A stretch of DNA of 64,000 bases from Plectrocnemia conspersa. Lineage: Eukaryota; Arthropoda; Insecta; Trichoptera; Polycentropodidae. The DNA lies in contig VTFK01000045.1 in NCBI GenBank assembly GCA_009617715.1, forward strand, positions 310,001 to 374,000, read 5' to 3'. The translations under genes and the position numbers were made by a program. The notes under the pieces are model-generated. The model was not told the DNA's origin. It did not search any database and saw nothing but the letters and a program-made list of their open reading frames with translations. Positions 22,591 through 36,094 of the stretch are shown one piece after another (position 1 is the stretch's first letter; each line of letters starts with the position of its first letter).

Positions 22591-24739
22591 TAATATTAAC
22601 CCCCAAAGCACCATTAATTTTTTTTATCTTTGAAACGTATCGGTGGTGAAGTTCTAATTCTTGGGTATATTATATTTCACCGCTTTGTTGAATTATTTTA
22701 TTCAATGAAATTATTTAACATGTAATAATTCCAGGGTGACGGAGAATTTTTATTTGCATAATAATATCCGAGAAAGACAGAATATTCTGCCACAGCAACG
22801 ACAGCGCTAGGTGAAAAATAAGACAACGGAAAATCACTGAATATACGACGTAGAATTTTCAAAATTATTTCTCATCTGTGTGCCGCCGCGAAACGAGTAT
22901 GAAAGTCAAATGAGAAGAAAGCTCTTATGATATGAAAATTCTCAAGTTAAATAATAGTTTTATTTAATCAAGTTATTAAAAAGCGTAATATAAAAATATA
23001 ACACGTGAACCTTTATAAACGATTCGTAAAAAATATTTTATTTCAATTGATCTCAAAATCTTTATAACATAAAGTTAAACATTATAATGAATGGTGTAAT
23101 ATTCACACATTTATTTGTAATAATATAATCTAAAGCTATATCATATATAAAAAACTTAAATTTTTAAGACTATTACCATTACCACTTCCACTTACATATT
23201 TTATTTCTTAGATGTTTCAAAAACTATAAAATTTAATATAATATTATTAGTAATTTTATAAAATTTTTTTATGTTGGAATTTTTTAACATGTTTATCTTA
23301 ATATATATAAAAAATATGATATATGAAAAAGGGCGAAAATAAAAAAATTATTCTTATACAAAAATACGTCATTCAAAATAGTAATATATCAAAACTATGA
23401 AGTACATATTTAAGGTACTTAAATATTATAATATTTTAATATACTCAACGTGTTATAAATAAAGGATATGCTTTATGAATGAATAATTTGTAATAGTTGT
23501 ATTAAATTCTTAACGCCTTATTTATTAAAAGTTAGGATAAAATTATTATTTTTAATATCTAATATTAAATAATACTTCTGTGAAAAATCAATACTTGAAT
23601 TAAAAATTGCTTAAAAACCGGTTACTTTGAAACAGCGTTAATCTTAATCTATGAATATTTAACTAGGCAAGCAGTATTTTTTTAAGTTTATTATTATTAG
23701 TTAAAATTATTAATCGGTGCGTAAAAATTAAGGAACAAAAAATATTTCTAAAATAATAAATAAACAAATGTTTTACTATTTTAGTTATCTTTATGCTCCT
23801 CAATTTACAATTTTTATTTTTTTATAGAATGTTGGAAAGATTATATTAATAAAACTAGTTATTTTGACAGTTATATACATATTACTGTTTAATATCTATT
23901 AACAAAACTTAATAAAATGAACAATCTGCAATGCAAAACGTTGAATTAAATTAAATATATTATCATCACAGTCACTTTATTAAAAGACAAAAATTTTGTG
24001 GTTAACTTTTCTTTTAATAAAGCGATAGATTTCTTAGTAATTTAATATGTTTTTATATTCTGGTTTATAATACATATTCTATATAATATTTAGAATATGT
24101 TATATTCTGGTTTATATATTTTAATTCTTTATTTCATTTTCGACATTTTAATACATTACTTATAGTGATAATGAGGTTGTTACGCATTTGTGTTTGCCTA
24201 TTTTGTTTTAAAGGACTTTCCACCACTGTGGCCTTTAGACAAATATTTAATTACGTATCTTTTTTTAAACAAAGAGTAGGTTTTTTAGCGGTATATTAAG
24301 TGGTCTGTGAAATATTTTTAATTATTACTGCAATTGCTTGGTCATAAGATCTATTTTCAATTGGTCTCAATTTCGCGAGTTTTTTCTCTCTTTTTTCTTT
24401 GTTTAAATAGTAATTAGAATGGTTTATAAATTATAACAAATTGTGCAGGTGGTTAAAAACCCCACAAACGCGTGCAATAGTCTGACAATAAACATACACT
24501 TTTTTCAGTAATTGCATCCTATCGGTGGCTTATTTTAAAATCCAATATAAAATTCAGATGCTCTACTATTTTTAGTTTGATTTTAAGGGTGCGTGTATTG
24601 AAAATAATTGATATCTATACATTCTTGATGGTCTTTACACTATTATCAATTATTTAAATAGCATACATAGCTTTAAAATTGCTTAAAATATAAATCTTTT
24701 TTTCTGTCCCAGCACATTAAGCTATATGGGGCCCGCAAA
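22591..24739. other. AT-rich noncoding stretch
   Basis: Among the most AT-rich parts of the window, apart from a slightly GC-richer patch at 22725-22925. I see no coding sequence or element. Confidence 0.55.
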
Positions 24740-25085
24740 TTATGTACACTAAGTGTCACCCAATACAAACGATAGCCGTCTAGCCAAAACTTATTATTTT
24801 TTACGAGTCATTTGCGAATTTTGGCCAGATTTTCCGGAAAATGTGCGATCCTCGACTGACAAATGTCCGAATAAGGCAATAATAGGACAGGCCCTTAAGA
24901 AGATGACAGGCGATAATGGGCGGTGTTTTTCCGTACAATTTCTCGCAGGGAACGCCTGTGCGAGAGGAGCTTTGTATACACTTTGTTTCGACAAGTTTTT
25001 CTGTTCTCATAAATTATTTCAATAGACAAACGTTCGGCTTGCCCCCTTAGCCGTTTACAGGGGCGGCATTCGACCATGAAACCAT
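24740..25085. other. Candidate regulatory island, open in several frames
   Basis: About 340 bases with unusually few stops: 90 codons are open on the plus strand (24753-25025) and three overlapping frames of 60 to 69 codons are open on the minus strand. None resembles a protein, and overlapping openness on both strands points to composition rather than selection on a peptide. The block includes aggcaataataggacaggcc and aagatgacaggcgataatgg, with TGACAG (Homothorax/Meis type) and GATAA words. A conserved noncoding element is the best reading. Confidence 0.4.
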
Positions 25086-25974
25086 CTTATTTGTGTTTTT
25101 TTTTTCTTTTACTTCGGAAACATTACATTTTGAATTATGTATTCGTTATGAAGTACCAACACATATTGATTAAATTTGATTTGGGTATTCTTTGCTATTG
25201 ATCTAATTGTAAGACATCACGCAAAGCATATTTTAGTTTTATAGAAGCAATATATTATATTTGAGCACGTACACTTATCTAGTTTGAATATTGCTGGTGT
25301 TCTTTATTTCATTTTTTGTATTCCGTTTGATTTAGTAAGAATCTTTAAATGATTATAATAAGTACTCGTATTGATTGATTTAAATGTCAAATATGCTACT
25401 AAATATGTATTCATTATGGTTACTTAAATGCCTCTCAATATGAGCTTTCTTGATAAACTAATTACGTGAAGTGGTATTTCGTTACCTTCTATACCTGTAT
25501 ATTATTTTAATGTATTTTTGGGAAGGTGATTTTATAAGTATTTTAATAATATTAAATATAATTTTTATATAATAATGATTTATCATGTGTTTTATATAGC
25601 TCTTATTTATACATAAATATTAAAGGCATAATTTTACAGTATTAGATATATTTAAAATATAAAATACTATATATATATATATAATAATAATCAATATAAT
25701 TTATTTGATAAAAATTTTAATTTAATTCAATTTTTATAAAATAAAAAAATAAAATCTTTAAGAACAAACTCATTTCAAGAATTCATAATGTTTCATAATG
25801 AATTCGCTACAGTATATTATGTGGTATTTAATTTTTATTTTATTTCATTGCAGTGTATATAAAATGTTATTTAATTTATTGTATCTAATCGATGTTTTAA
25901 AAAATATGTTTGTATAAATAAACTCGGAAAAAATATACAATATTATACTAAATAATTATATTGTGTAAAAATCC
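25086..25974. other. AT-rich stretch with a short (TA)n run
   Basis: AT-rich sequence with a (TA)n run at 25668-25682 followed by TAA units. Nothing else is recognisable. Confidence 0.55.
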
Positions 25975-26560
25975 ACGCTTCTTATTGCAAATCAAAACGC
26001 ATATTCACAATCACGATCAATTTGTCATTTGATCACAATTAAAACCAATAACGGTCCGTTCGTGTGTAATTAGTTAGATTTATCAGTAATAAATTTTCCG
26101 CATAATTTGATTAATTACAAGTTATAAACGCGATGACAATTCTCGTTTAGTGTAATTATTCACGTGGGTCGTTTGTCATCGGTTATTTTCGTTGCTTTCA
26201 TTGATTTCGTGTGTTTTTTTATAGTCAGGGGCGGGCAACCGCACTGGCTCGCCGCTGGAATAATAATAATCCAAAAAACGGATAATTAATTTCAATCCGA
26301 GCACGTTGGAGTGCGCCACTGGTTTTTTCTTCCTTTACACCGACGGTGGGCTAAACCTCCGCTTTATTAAGATAAATGACGGTTCTCGTTTTGTGGTCTC
26401 ACTCTTTTACGCTACACTTGGCCCTCTCTTGCTCTCGATACTTTCCGACCCCCGTAAAACCCCCTGAAGCATTCTTGCTTGCTAGACCGGCCAACTTAAG
26501 ACTCCACCGAGCCCCAACCCCAAAAAAAACGAGAGCCACTAAGCCCTAGCTCGTAAACGA
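25975..26560. promoter_or_regulatory. Candidate regulatory island rich in TAAT and E-box sites
   Basis: The left part (26010-26200) is crowded with homeodomain-type words (caattaa, gtaattag, gattaattac, gtaattatt), a Cad/Abd-B type ttataaac and a CACGTG E-box at 26161-26166. The right part (26225-26560) is GC-rich. Together they look like an enhancer. No open frame above 60 codons is present. Confidence 0.4.
26225..26262. mobile_element. hAT-like terminus, tentative
   Basis: The sequence caggggcgggcaaccgcact followed by ggctcgccgctgg resembles the CAGGGGTGGGCAACC ends of many hAT elements. It lies inside a regulatory-looking island, so it could equally be host sequence. No matching second end was found. 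Confidence 0.3.
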
Positions 26561-29504
26561 TACCTATGATGCCTTGCAGTCTTTCGGGACTATTTAAAAT
26601 CATTCTTGTTAAATTATATTAAGTGGTTGGCATTTATTACAGGGAAAAACCAACGGCCGGGAAAATTTCATAACGACTTCTGAAGGCAGCTGATATGCTC
26701 GAAAGCAAATTTTCCTTGTCACTACAACCTACTTAAAGCCTTGGCATCAACCTTTGCAGTTCGTAGTACGACGGCATAGGTAGTAATGTAGTATACTAGA
26801 AAACAAAGAAACGTTTAGTACCCTACCCGTGCCATATCTTCCGCTACGTTATAATACTACAAAACACGTGACCAAAAAAATTCAAGGGAAATTAAACAAT
26901 AAATATACGAGGGATATTTGAAAAGAGTAGATTAAAGTAAAAATAGAAGCAATTTTAATTATTGCTACCGTATGTTTAATATGACCGTGTCGATTTTTGA
27001 CCACGATAAGTGTAAGAACAGTATTTTGCTTCCGCTATAAAAAATATTTTATGAACATGAAAAATTTTGCATGATTGTATTATGAACTTAGAACAGGAAG
27101 AGTAGTTAATTATAAATATTTTTAAAATCATATGTTGTTACTAATAAATCATTATCTTAAATATATAATGATAGATGTAGTATCCATAAATATTATAGCA
27201 TCTTAACGAAAATATCATCTCGGAAACATTGAATGTTTTTAATCAGAACTATACATTGTATAAATACCATTTAACGGTACACATGTATAAAAGTTATGAG
27301 TTGTTTTTTTTTAATTAATTTAAAATAAAACGCTTTGCTTTTTGATAAGCTTACATTAAATTTTTAGGTCCTTAAATAAACACTTTTTTATTCATTTATG
27401 TATTCCAAATCTGACCATTATGACTGAACTGTTCATATCATAATATGATCTTTTATATCTCACACCACATACATATGCATTAAAACCTTGTTTAATATAT
27501 TTTAGTTATTTGAGATAAATTAAACATTAAAATAAAGTTAATAACTTAAACTATATCGCCTATGTCTAACATATGTTTAATGTAGTTAACGATTATATAG
27601 GGCAAAAAAATCCGATAATAGTTTAACAATAAATCATCGTATATGTATGTATTAAATAGTTAACAGAAATTATATATCTAGCAAAGTTTTGCTTAATAAA
27701 CCAAAAACAAACTAAACTCTAGAGAAATAAGTATGTATACTCTAGTTGATAATATATAACATTGTTATCTAAAGTAACTGTTTAGATATGTTATTATTTC
27801 TTAAACTACTTGAAATTTAAATAAAAAAAATATATTAAACATTTTTTTGTATTATTAACAGTATAAGGATTTAAAAATAATGATTTTTACGTACAAATAT
27901 TGTACAATATTTGTTAAATTTTTCCAATTAACCGACTTCGCTAATAATTAGGGCACGGACGCGACACGCCATAAAACATAGCAGACAATCCCTGACAAAA
28001 TTGCGAACAAAGCGATTTTTTTTCATTTCGCTTCTGGTTTAATCTTGATCAGACATTCTAAAAATTTACAAACTCATTAATGTTATTGGTTACGTGACCT
28101 TGCTACTTGTATTTCGCTCAAAATTGCTTATCATCATGAAAACGAGATGGATGCGAGCTAATTTGAAACGTGTGCGAAACCCGCACTATCTTTAATTAAC
28201 TCAAGGCTTGTTGAACAATAACGTATGTTTAAATGTAACCTGAATAAAGTACATGTGTAATTAATAAAAAACGTGAGACGTGTGATAGCACAGCATAAAT
28301 AATAGTGTAAAAGAGTCCGTGGTTTTAAGTCTGGCTGCTACTATAAATACATTCTTAAATTATTCATCGTGAGTAGAGATAACTACACCTAATTGCTGTC
28401 CCCAGTACCGTTATCACATTTTAAGATATCATATAGTTGACAATATATTTATAAACTAGTCTGTAAACTTGGTGAAGGTAAATCATGAATTTTCATTCAC
28501 ATCCTTCCCAATTTCTCTGAGATACTAATAAATTCATACAATTAATATTAACACCATATACATTATTTGATATCAATATTCGGCAACATTTGCAAAATCG
28601 TATATGTTTAAATCATTTACACTAAGTATATGTCAATTCTCCGTAATCTCTCAATCTAATTTTGCCCGTGTTTGTGTTTACTGAGGCACATTGAAAGAGA
28701 ATTGCTAATCAACATTTCCAATTGTAAATCACGTCTTTGTACGTTATTACTTTATTAAATTAGAAAAATACAATCTCTAACTAACATCTCTGACCCTTTT
28801 TCCTATTGAAATTGCCAAATAGTACGGTAGGCTAATCGGCTGTCATGAAACCTTATCTTATAAAGTTTTCTACTTACAACACCTTTCTAGTCGCTTTTGT
28901 CCTATTTTTTACATACAAGAATCTATTTTTATTTTAATTTAATATTACTGTACTTCAAACAATATACTCCAATAAACTTATTTGGTTTTAATATAGTAAT
29001 ACATAAACAACAAAATACAAATACAACGTTTTATATTTTTTTTTAAATATCGATTAGGTGAATATATTTTTAAAGCATTTAGCAAAATAATATAGGTTTT
29101 TTCAATTGCATTATATGATTGATTGCGTTAGGCTGTGATACATTGTATATATTTATTTGAAGTTAAATTTAGTTCAGCTTGTGACCCGCTTAGCATTTTT
29201 TTGCAGTCTGCAAGTTGATTAAAAATATTAAATAATAAAATCAATAAGATCTATCGTATAATAAATACTGTGGGAGTATTTTGTATCTAAGTGTGTACGT
29301 ACTTGTTTGCCATTATCATTACATTATTTCGATTGTATTTGTATGAGCCAACAAAAACAAAGATAAAAATATTTAATATTACCGCAATATCAAGAATGGA
29401 ATCTGTTTCTTATCTCAAAATTCGACCGGTCCGGTCAAAGAAGGGCCGGATATCGGCTGACTTTTAAGGTCGATCGGGCTCTGACGAGTATCTAAAGAAT
29501 ACCT
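26561..29504. other. AT-rich stretch with a mariner-like end
   Basis: Mostly AT-rich. A slightly GC-richer part runs to about 26880 and another patch lies at 27935-28215 (acgcgacacgcc, gaaacgtgtgcgaaacccgc). Apart from the terminus at 26904 I see no element and no coding sequence. Confidence 0.5.
26904..26927 (+). mobile_element. Mariner-like terminus, isolated
   Basis: The sequence tatacgagggatatttgaaa matches the pattern TATACGAGGGnTGTTCnGAAAG shared with the sites at 53891 and 55223. A short complex patch follows (gaccgtgtcgatttttgacc, about 26982-27001). No transposase can be read. Confidence 0.4.
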
Positions 29505-29712
29505 GACTTTACTTAATTTATTATTTATTTAACTTAAACGCAAATTTTTACATTAAACAAATTTGAACTGATCATACACTTACAGATTTCTTAATGCACG
29601 AATGTATTTTGTATTCCATTTAGGAAACCCGTTACTATAAAAATTCACACATCCGTAGATAATTCCCCTAGCCGTACCCTTTTTCTTATACCTATCATTA
29701 AATTATGTAAAA
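29505..29712 (-). pseudogene. CR1-like LINE 3' end, copy 3 (diverged, internally deleted)
   Basis: This is a diverged relative of the elements at 32296-33240 and 45600-46475. Shared landmarks on the plus strand, in the same order, are tattccattta.gaaacccgtta, then ccgta.ataattcccctagccgt, then ctttttcttata (29610-29690). The TTTATT-type tail sits at about 29515-29535. About 40 bases that lie between the first two landmarks in copy 1 are missing, which removes the LPREIR motif. Relative to copies 1 and 2 it has many substitutions, so it is an older insertion or a sister family. It holds only the C-terminal end of the reverse-transcriptase ORF and the 3' tail. Confidence 0.75.
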
Positions 29713-30689
29713 ACGTTCGCGATGTTATTGTTCTTTGTTTACATATATTATTAAATATTTATTATTCTGTTCCGTACAACCCATAAATTATGTTTTAGAT
29801 GTCTCTGCGCTTTATACCCGCACCCGATGGTTAACCAAATAAAAATAAAAATTTGTAAAAATTGTAACTTAAGTGATTTTATATTATTTTCGCTTTTATT
29901 ATTTTGCGCCAAAGTTGCCGCCATCGGTATACGCTTAAATAATATTTTTGAGTGCTGCATGTTTTGAGTTAAATAATCTAAGCAAAATGATGGCAATTAG
30001 CATTAATCTATGATGGCAAATTAGTATAGCAGTGTTTTAAAACAGCTGTAAATATAATATACATAGTGAAAATTTTGATATGTTGCAACATACGCATATC
30101 ACGCATAACATGTTTAATTTGTCTGAAAACGTTGGATCATAATTGCAAGGCAAAATGTGTAATTCGAAACCAACAGAATAAAACAGCAATAAATATAAAT
30201 GACATACATTTATTTTCAAAAAACTTAAAATGTATCTTTATATTTATCATTATTATTTTAGTATTATACATAAACATTCGCAGCACATATAAATAAGTAA
30301 AGCAACATTGAAGCCAAAACTTCCAAAATAAGTAGTCAAACACGTCCGAGAAAGGATCGCTCTTGAATTCTAAAAAAGGAAAAGGACACTTTCCACGTCT
30401 ATGTTAACCCTTTGTTAAAGAATGTGTAGACGCAAATTGAGAATATATATATTTATATGGTTTTGTATTTACAAGACCGCAAACTTTTATTTGCATACAC
30501 GTATTGCATAAGCCTTAACAGCAATTTGTAACGTTTAAGATTTACATTATAGCATAGTAGTAATAGTACATAAATGGATGAAACATAAATACCCGTTTGC
30601 GAGCAAGTGAAATAGCTTGCTACCAATTAAAATATAAATCCCAACTAAATTACTCTTGTTATACACATTCACACGTGTACGTATGTATG
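29713..30689. other. AT-rich noncoding stretch
   Basis: Open frames of 60 to 81 codons on both strands (29751-30343) overlap each other and lack domains. I see no gene. Confidence 0.5.
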
Positions 30690-31060
30690 TATAACACAAT
30701 ATGGTAAAATGCACAATACGAATTTTTAATAAGCCTCGTATTTTACCGTACGAGTCGCAAATTCCTTATCGCGAAATTATTTTTCCATTTAGCGAGCATA
30801 TTTCCGATGGGAATTCAAATAAAAAGGGAAATACCTGCGACCTATTTCAACATTTGAACAGTCAACACACATTACGCGGAAACTTTTTTGGCGCCGGTTT
30901 AATTCCATTATTTACCTACCCCCAAAGTCCATAACTAACATTTGCCATATTGAATATTTATAATCCGCGCGTTTCGCGAGCCCTACTTGTGTACCGTAAC
31001 TGTATTGCAAACATTGACTTTGTTCAATTTAAGATCAAACAACAGCCCCAGAAGTGCTAG
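30690..31060. other. Candidate regulatory island
   Basis: A complex block with CpG words (ccgtacgagtcgcaaattcc, 30747-30766) and a 77-codon plus open frame at 30701-30934 without a recognisable domain. It belongs to the island series. Confidence 0.35.
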
Positions 31061-32295
31061 ATCAAAGAGCTCTGCAGTGTCAAAAATACACTACAGTAAT
31101 TAATGTAAATTAAATCGAGCGCTTTACACAATCAAAAACAGTGTCGCAGAATAGTGTTTATATTCAATTAAGTACGGCATTATAACATGCTAAGTCGAAC
31201 GTTTGTTCGATTCTGTCATAAATAGTGTTTGGCTCTTGGTTAATAACAGCTTAGATAACAATTTAAATACGGTTTTGTATAAACAATTGTAATGCTATTA
31301 TATATTACACATACTACACAATTTACCTCACATTATTAGCTGTACAGAAGAGTTCTATCGGACGTACACCCTACACCGAACGACGGCGACGATTTTTCTT
31401 ATATCAACCAGATACCTGTATTGCAATCAACACCATTATCCCAAGTCTATCTAAAGCCAAATAAAAAAATAAACTTTTAAATTTTATTTACTTACCAAAA
31501 ATTGCAGAGCACTGTTTTGAGGTCCAGATTAAAACTCATAGCAGACACAAAAAATAAGTAGGAATCACTAAAACGGTCTTGTACATTTTTCATGAAACGG
31601 TGAAGTTAAAAAACTAGCAAGAAGTCATTTATCCGATTATTAATATAAAATGCCATATTCATCATTGTAATATAAGTAATATTTTTACACCTAAGCGCAT
31701 AGTTTTCGCATACCTTTGTTAAAACAATCGCATAATTTAACACCCTTGCACATTGTGGTGCTGTTAAACGTATAATTCTAGAAAATTTGCTTCCAACGTT
31801 TTCAACAATAGCAAATTTTCATAGTGAAAGTTTACAACCAAAAATAATTATACAAGTACTTTGTTTCAAAAGCGCTTTCAAAATATTAGATAGTTCAAAA
31901 AATAATGCGCAATTATCAACCCTGGTGTGATTAATTAAAAATAATAATGTGTGGTGTGCAAAGCAAATAGTTTAAAATTAATATCGTGTATTAAAAGTTA
32001 TTATATTAAAATATTTTAATATAATATTATATTATTTCTACAACACAATACATATGTATACAGATAATCGTATCGATTTTAGCTAAAAATAAAATGATAC
32101 GAGCATTATATAATGGTATTAAGCGCTACTAGAACGTATTTTATTTAAGCTGGAATTAAAAGTTAATTGAAATATGACTATAAAGTATCCTTGTTAAAAA
32201 AAATCCTAGACGAGAGCAATTAAGCAGCACACTAAATAGTACACGTATAAAATAACTTGTGTATCTCCTTCTTGCTGGTGTGTCGTCTCAGCGTT
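31061..32295. other. AT-rich noncoding stretch
   Basis: Moderately AT-rich, with a somewhat more complex part at 31330-31460. No element or gene is recognised. Confidence 0.5.
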
Positions 32296-33240
32296 TCCTT
32301 TTATTTATTTATTTATTTTATTAATTTATTTAGCTTAATAGCTAATATTTACATCTAACAAATTTAATAAACACATATAAAAATATATAAAAAATACATA
32401 ACAGAAAGAAAAAGTAAAAATATACAATAATAAAGTCTTAATATTATAATTTATTTCTATATGTACGAAGGTGTTTTTTTATTCCATTTATGAAACCCGT
32501 TATATTTTTGCTGTTTCGGATTTCTCTTGGAAGACAATTATATAAATCAAAACCTCCGTACATAATTCCCCTAGCCGTCCTCGTTTTCTTATACTTAATT
32601 ATCTTTAAATTTTCTCTATTTCTAGTATTATATTTATGTACATCTTTATTTCTTATTAAATACTTATTAAAATATTTTGGTAACATATTATTTTCTAACT
32701 TATATATAAATACTAAAACATTAATGCTCAAATTGAACATTCAACCATTCTAATCTATCAATCATACTTTTACAATTAAAATTTTTAAAAATTGTCTCAT
32801 TGCCCTATTTTGTAATTTTGCAACATTTGTTTATCTAATTTATTTAACATATTTAAAGTGTTAAAATAATTAAAATGGGGGCAATATTATACTATTAAAA
32901 TTATTTTTTTGTATTTTATGCTTAATATATTTCTTAATCTAGATAATAAACCTATTTTTCTACTAAGATTTTTTAATATGTAATTACAATGTTCTTTAAA
33001 ATTTAATTTTTGATCAACAATTATTAAATATTTTATATTATCCACTACTATACTAGAGTTATTTATTACTATTTTGGTACTATTATCTAACACATTTTTA
33101 TAATTAATAAACATCATTTAGTTTTATTCTCATTTAATTTATGTACATTATTCTTTAACCATATTTCTAATATACTTAATTCATTATTTAAATTATTTAC
33201 AATTTCTTTAATGTTATCACCTATGCAATACATTAATGTG
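32296..33240 (-). pseudogene. CR1-like LINE 3' end, copy 1
   Basis: The minus strand carries the last third of a LINE ORF2. It begins just after the catalytic motif C (TLMYCIGDNIKEIV near 33240-33190), continues through LKLNENKTKCMFINYKN, NIKYLI.VDQKLNFKEHC and GLLSRLRNI (33117-32887), and ends in a 98-codon open frame (32740-32444) with NVLVFIYKLENNMLPKYF, HKYNTRNRENLK and LYNCLPREIRN before the stop. This C-terminal layout without an RNase H domain fits CR1-like LINEs. A tail of TTTA units on the plus strand (32300-32325) is the 3' microsatellite. Homology with copy 2 stops exactly at 33240, marking the 5' truncation point. Stops and frameshifts lie between the open pieces. It cannot be active without the catalytic core. 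Confidence 0.88.
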
Positions 33241-33349
33241 TATTATTTTAATTATAATCGTACAATACGTTTAATTAATTATTATTAAATCTTTATAAAA
33301 CAAATAGATTATATTTTATTATGTCAATAAAACCATGTCAATTCATTTT
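33241..33349. other. AT-rich spacer
   Basis: AT-rich sequence flanking the LINE copy on its truncated 5' side. No clear target-site duplication is visible against the other flank. Confidence 0.4.
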
Positions 33350-33860
33350 TATGTAACTAACGAACGTTACAAAGGACAATCGGTGATCTGCGCGCATACA
33401 CGATGAACGCCATTCTTTCAATATCAACATGCAACACAGAAAATTCTTCCATTGTGCGACATAGTTTTCAATAATGGTTATAAATAACAATGGGGAAACT
33501 CTGTCGCACAATTTCCACGCGAGTTTCCCGTGTGTTTCCTGCATGCCGATATCGTTTGGTGCATCTGTTGCATAGTTTGCTCTTTGTCCCGAACACTTAG
33601 TGGCTAATCATAGGCGTAGTGTGTGGAAATTCTTAGCAGAGTATCCAACCTCAACCGGAACTCTCTAATCTTGCTGAAACAATGCGGACACGATAATAGC
33701 ACAATGCATTCGTTGATTGTGTATATAAACTACATAAGGACAAAATTCTCTCCCGATTCGAATACATGACCAAACGTAAAGTTCTGAAATGTTTTCGTTA
33801 CATTCAGAGAAATGTGCTTTCGAAGCAATCTCATTGTTATGCAAGTATAAATATATATAA
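33350..33860. other. Candidate regulatory island
   Basis: A GC-richer block (for example ggacaatcggtgatctgcgc, 33374-33393, and gtcgcacaatttccacgcga, 33502-33521) ten bases beyond the LINE copy's flank. A 68-codon minus frame at 33338-33544 shows no domain. The repeat of the word cattgtgcgac/ctgtcgcacaa makes a loose inverted pair (gtcgcacaat/attgtgcgac), 33453-33463 with 33502-33511. Confidence 0.35.
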
Positions 33861-36094
33861 TATATACATATATATATTATAATTATTATAATATTTGATA
33901 TAAATTTAAGTAAAACATGAAATATATATATTTTTATTTACTATATTCTTGCTAAAGTACATCCATCACATCACATCACTGAAGTGAGTTAAAACTTTAT
34001 TATTATACAGTATAAGCTTTATAGAACTTAAAAGTGGAATATAATATCAAGGTCCTGAAGAAAACTTACTTTAAGTTATATGCACACGAAAAAGACATAC
34101 GTATACGTATTGGTCTAATATTTACTTGCTTGAATAACACGTATAACATTATTTAATTAAAAAGTTGTTTTATAAATCAAATTTGTTGCTAGAATATACG
34201 AAAACTTAATAAATAAAGGCAATGAATTTTTATTTCAGGACATCACTTGTATAAACTTCAATTTCATTATTATTATACTGTCAGCTAAAATTAGAAGACT
34301 TCACAAAAGTAGTACCTTTAAAAACACACTTTACTCTCGATTACTCGAAAGGGTACAGATAATTAAAAAACACATCCATTTTATAATATGATAATATATT
34401 ACTAATACAGATTGTCATTTTTTATTATTCACGTAAATCTGTTTAAAAATCTGTATCATTAAAATAAATCTAAAAGCTAATATATCAATGTATTTAAATC
34501 CCCTTTGAAGAATGTAGTATAGTAAAGTATATACAAAAGTCAGTGACGTCTTGTGACTAATGTAATCGTTGTAGATAACATTACTCGCATCATTTAACAC
34601 TTTGAGTAGTGAGTTAATTTATACACATTTGTTAATTTGTTAGTATACACCTGGGAGTGAGTTAATCTTACGTATTTTTCCATAATTATCTCTGTTGCTA
34701 TTTATGTATCATTATTTCATATATCATATATATTAAATTTTATAATGATACATTTCATTTATAATAAAATATATAAAAATCAATGATTTTCAACGTTTTA
34801 TTGCTAGATATATTTTACTGCTTTTTTGTATTAGTGAAATAATTAGTTTTAATAATTTACTTTACCGCTTTTCTATTATTAAATTTCGTTAATTTGTTTT
34901 ACATATTTTTTATATAATATTTAGCTTTTGTGAAAAAATTTTATATTAATTCTGATGATCTCAATATTTCTTTATAAGGCTAATATAAAATATTTGTTGT
35001 TAATCTCATTTATTTCGTACTCTTTAATTTACTTGTAATATTTTCTATAAAAAATAATTATATAAATATAATTTTTTTTATTTCTTATTACATCAGTTAT
35101 ATATGTAAATATATAACTACCTGGGTCCTCAAAACACTAAAAGATCGATCGCCGTACTGCGTTTGTGCGGCGATACCGTTCAAAGGTTAAGCATTGAAAA
35201 CCCGAATCATTTGAATCGCGATCAAACATTCCTTAATGTTGTCCTGATCGACATTTTCAAATTTATTTTAATTTTTTAATAACATACATATTTTAAATAT
35301 CACTGGATTTAGTCTTTTCAGAACCCAATACATATATTTTCATATAGGAAGAATCTTTTTCCGCGATAAAACTAATGTTATTGGGTTTTCTTTTGCCCAA
35401 GATTGTGCTATTCAATGTATAGTTTCCAAGTCATTTTTGTTTTAAATCATCTTTCTCAGCAAGGGTGTTGAGTAGAAAGGCACGGTAAAGCCGTTTCACT
35501 AATGATATACACCTTGGTTCATGGGTTAAATTAAACTTGTAACATTAGACGATAAAAAAAATTGCAACCATAAGACCCTCATTCGTTTTTAATTTGCTTT
35601 TATTCAGATGAAAAAAAATATTATCTTTTAACAAAACTGTTTCTGTATCAACCCTTTACTCTTTAAAAAATCTTTTATTTTAAAAACATGGTTCATGACA
35701 TATCACACCGTTTGTTTTATATGTTACAATAGACACGTATTTTTATTAAAAAAAATAAAATTAATTTAACTCTGACACGGATATTTTGTACCGATAATAC
35801 ATTGTATTTATATATTTTAATACACATATAATGTGTATGTATACATTTCCATGTATGTATGTTAATAAGCGTTTGTAAGTAATTTTCTATTCACTGCCTA
35901 TAATATTTCAACAATGTTATTAATAGCATACAAAGTCTTTGAATGTAATCACGACTGTCAATTAGGGAACATCACATACTATATTAATAAATCAACATCA
36001 AACTAATTTTAATTATGATATGTGTTGTTATAATATGTTTATAAAGCTTTGTGTAGTGTTTTCGTTATCATATGCATACAATCTCGTGAGACAA
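33861..36094. other. AT-rich noncoding stretch
   Basis: Long AT-rich part with TA-rich runs at 33850-33900. A small complex patch at 35110-35250 (atcgatcgccgtactgcgtt) may be another minor island. No gene or element recognised. Confidence 0.5.
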
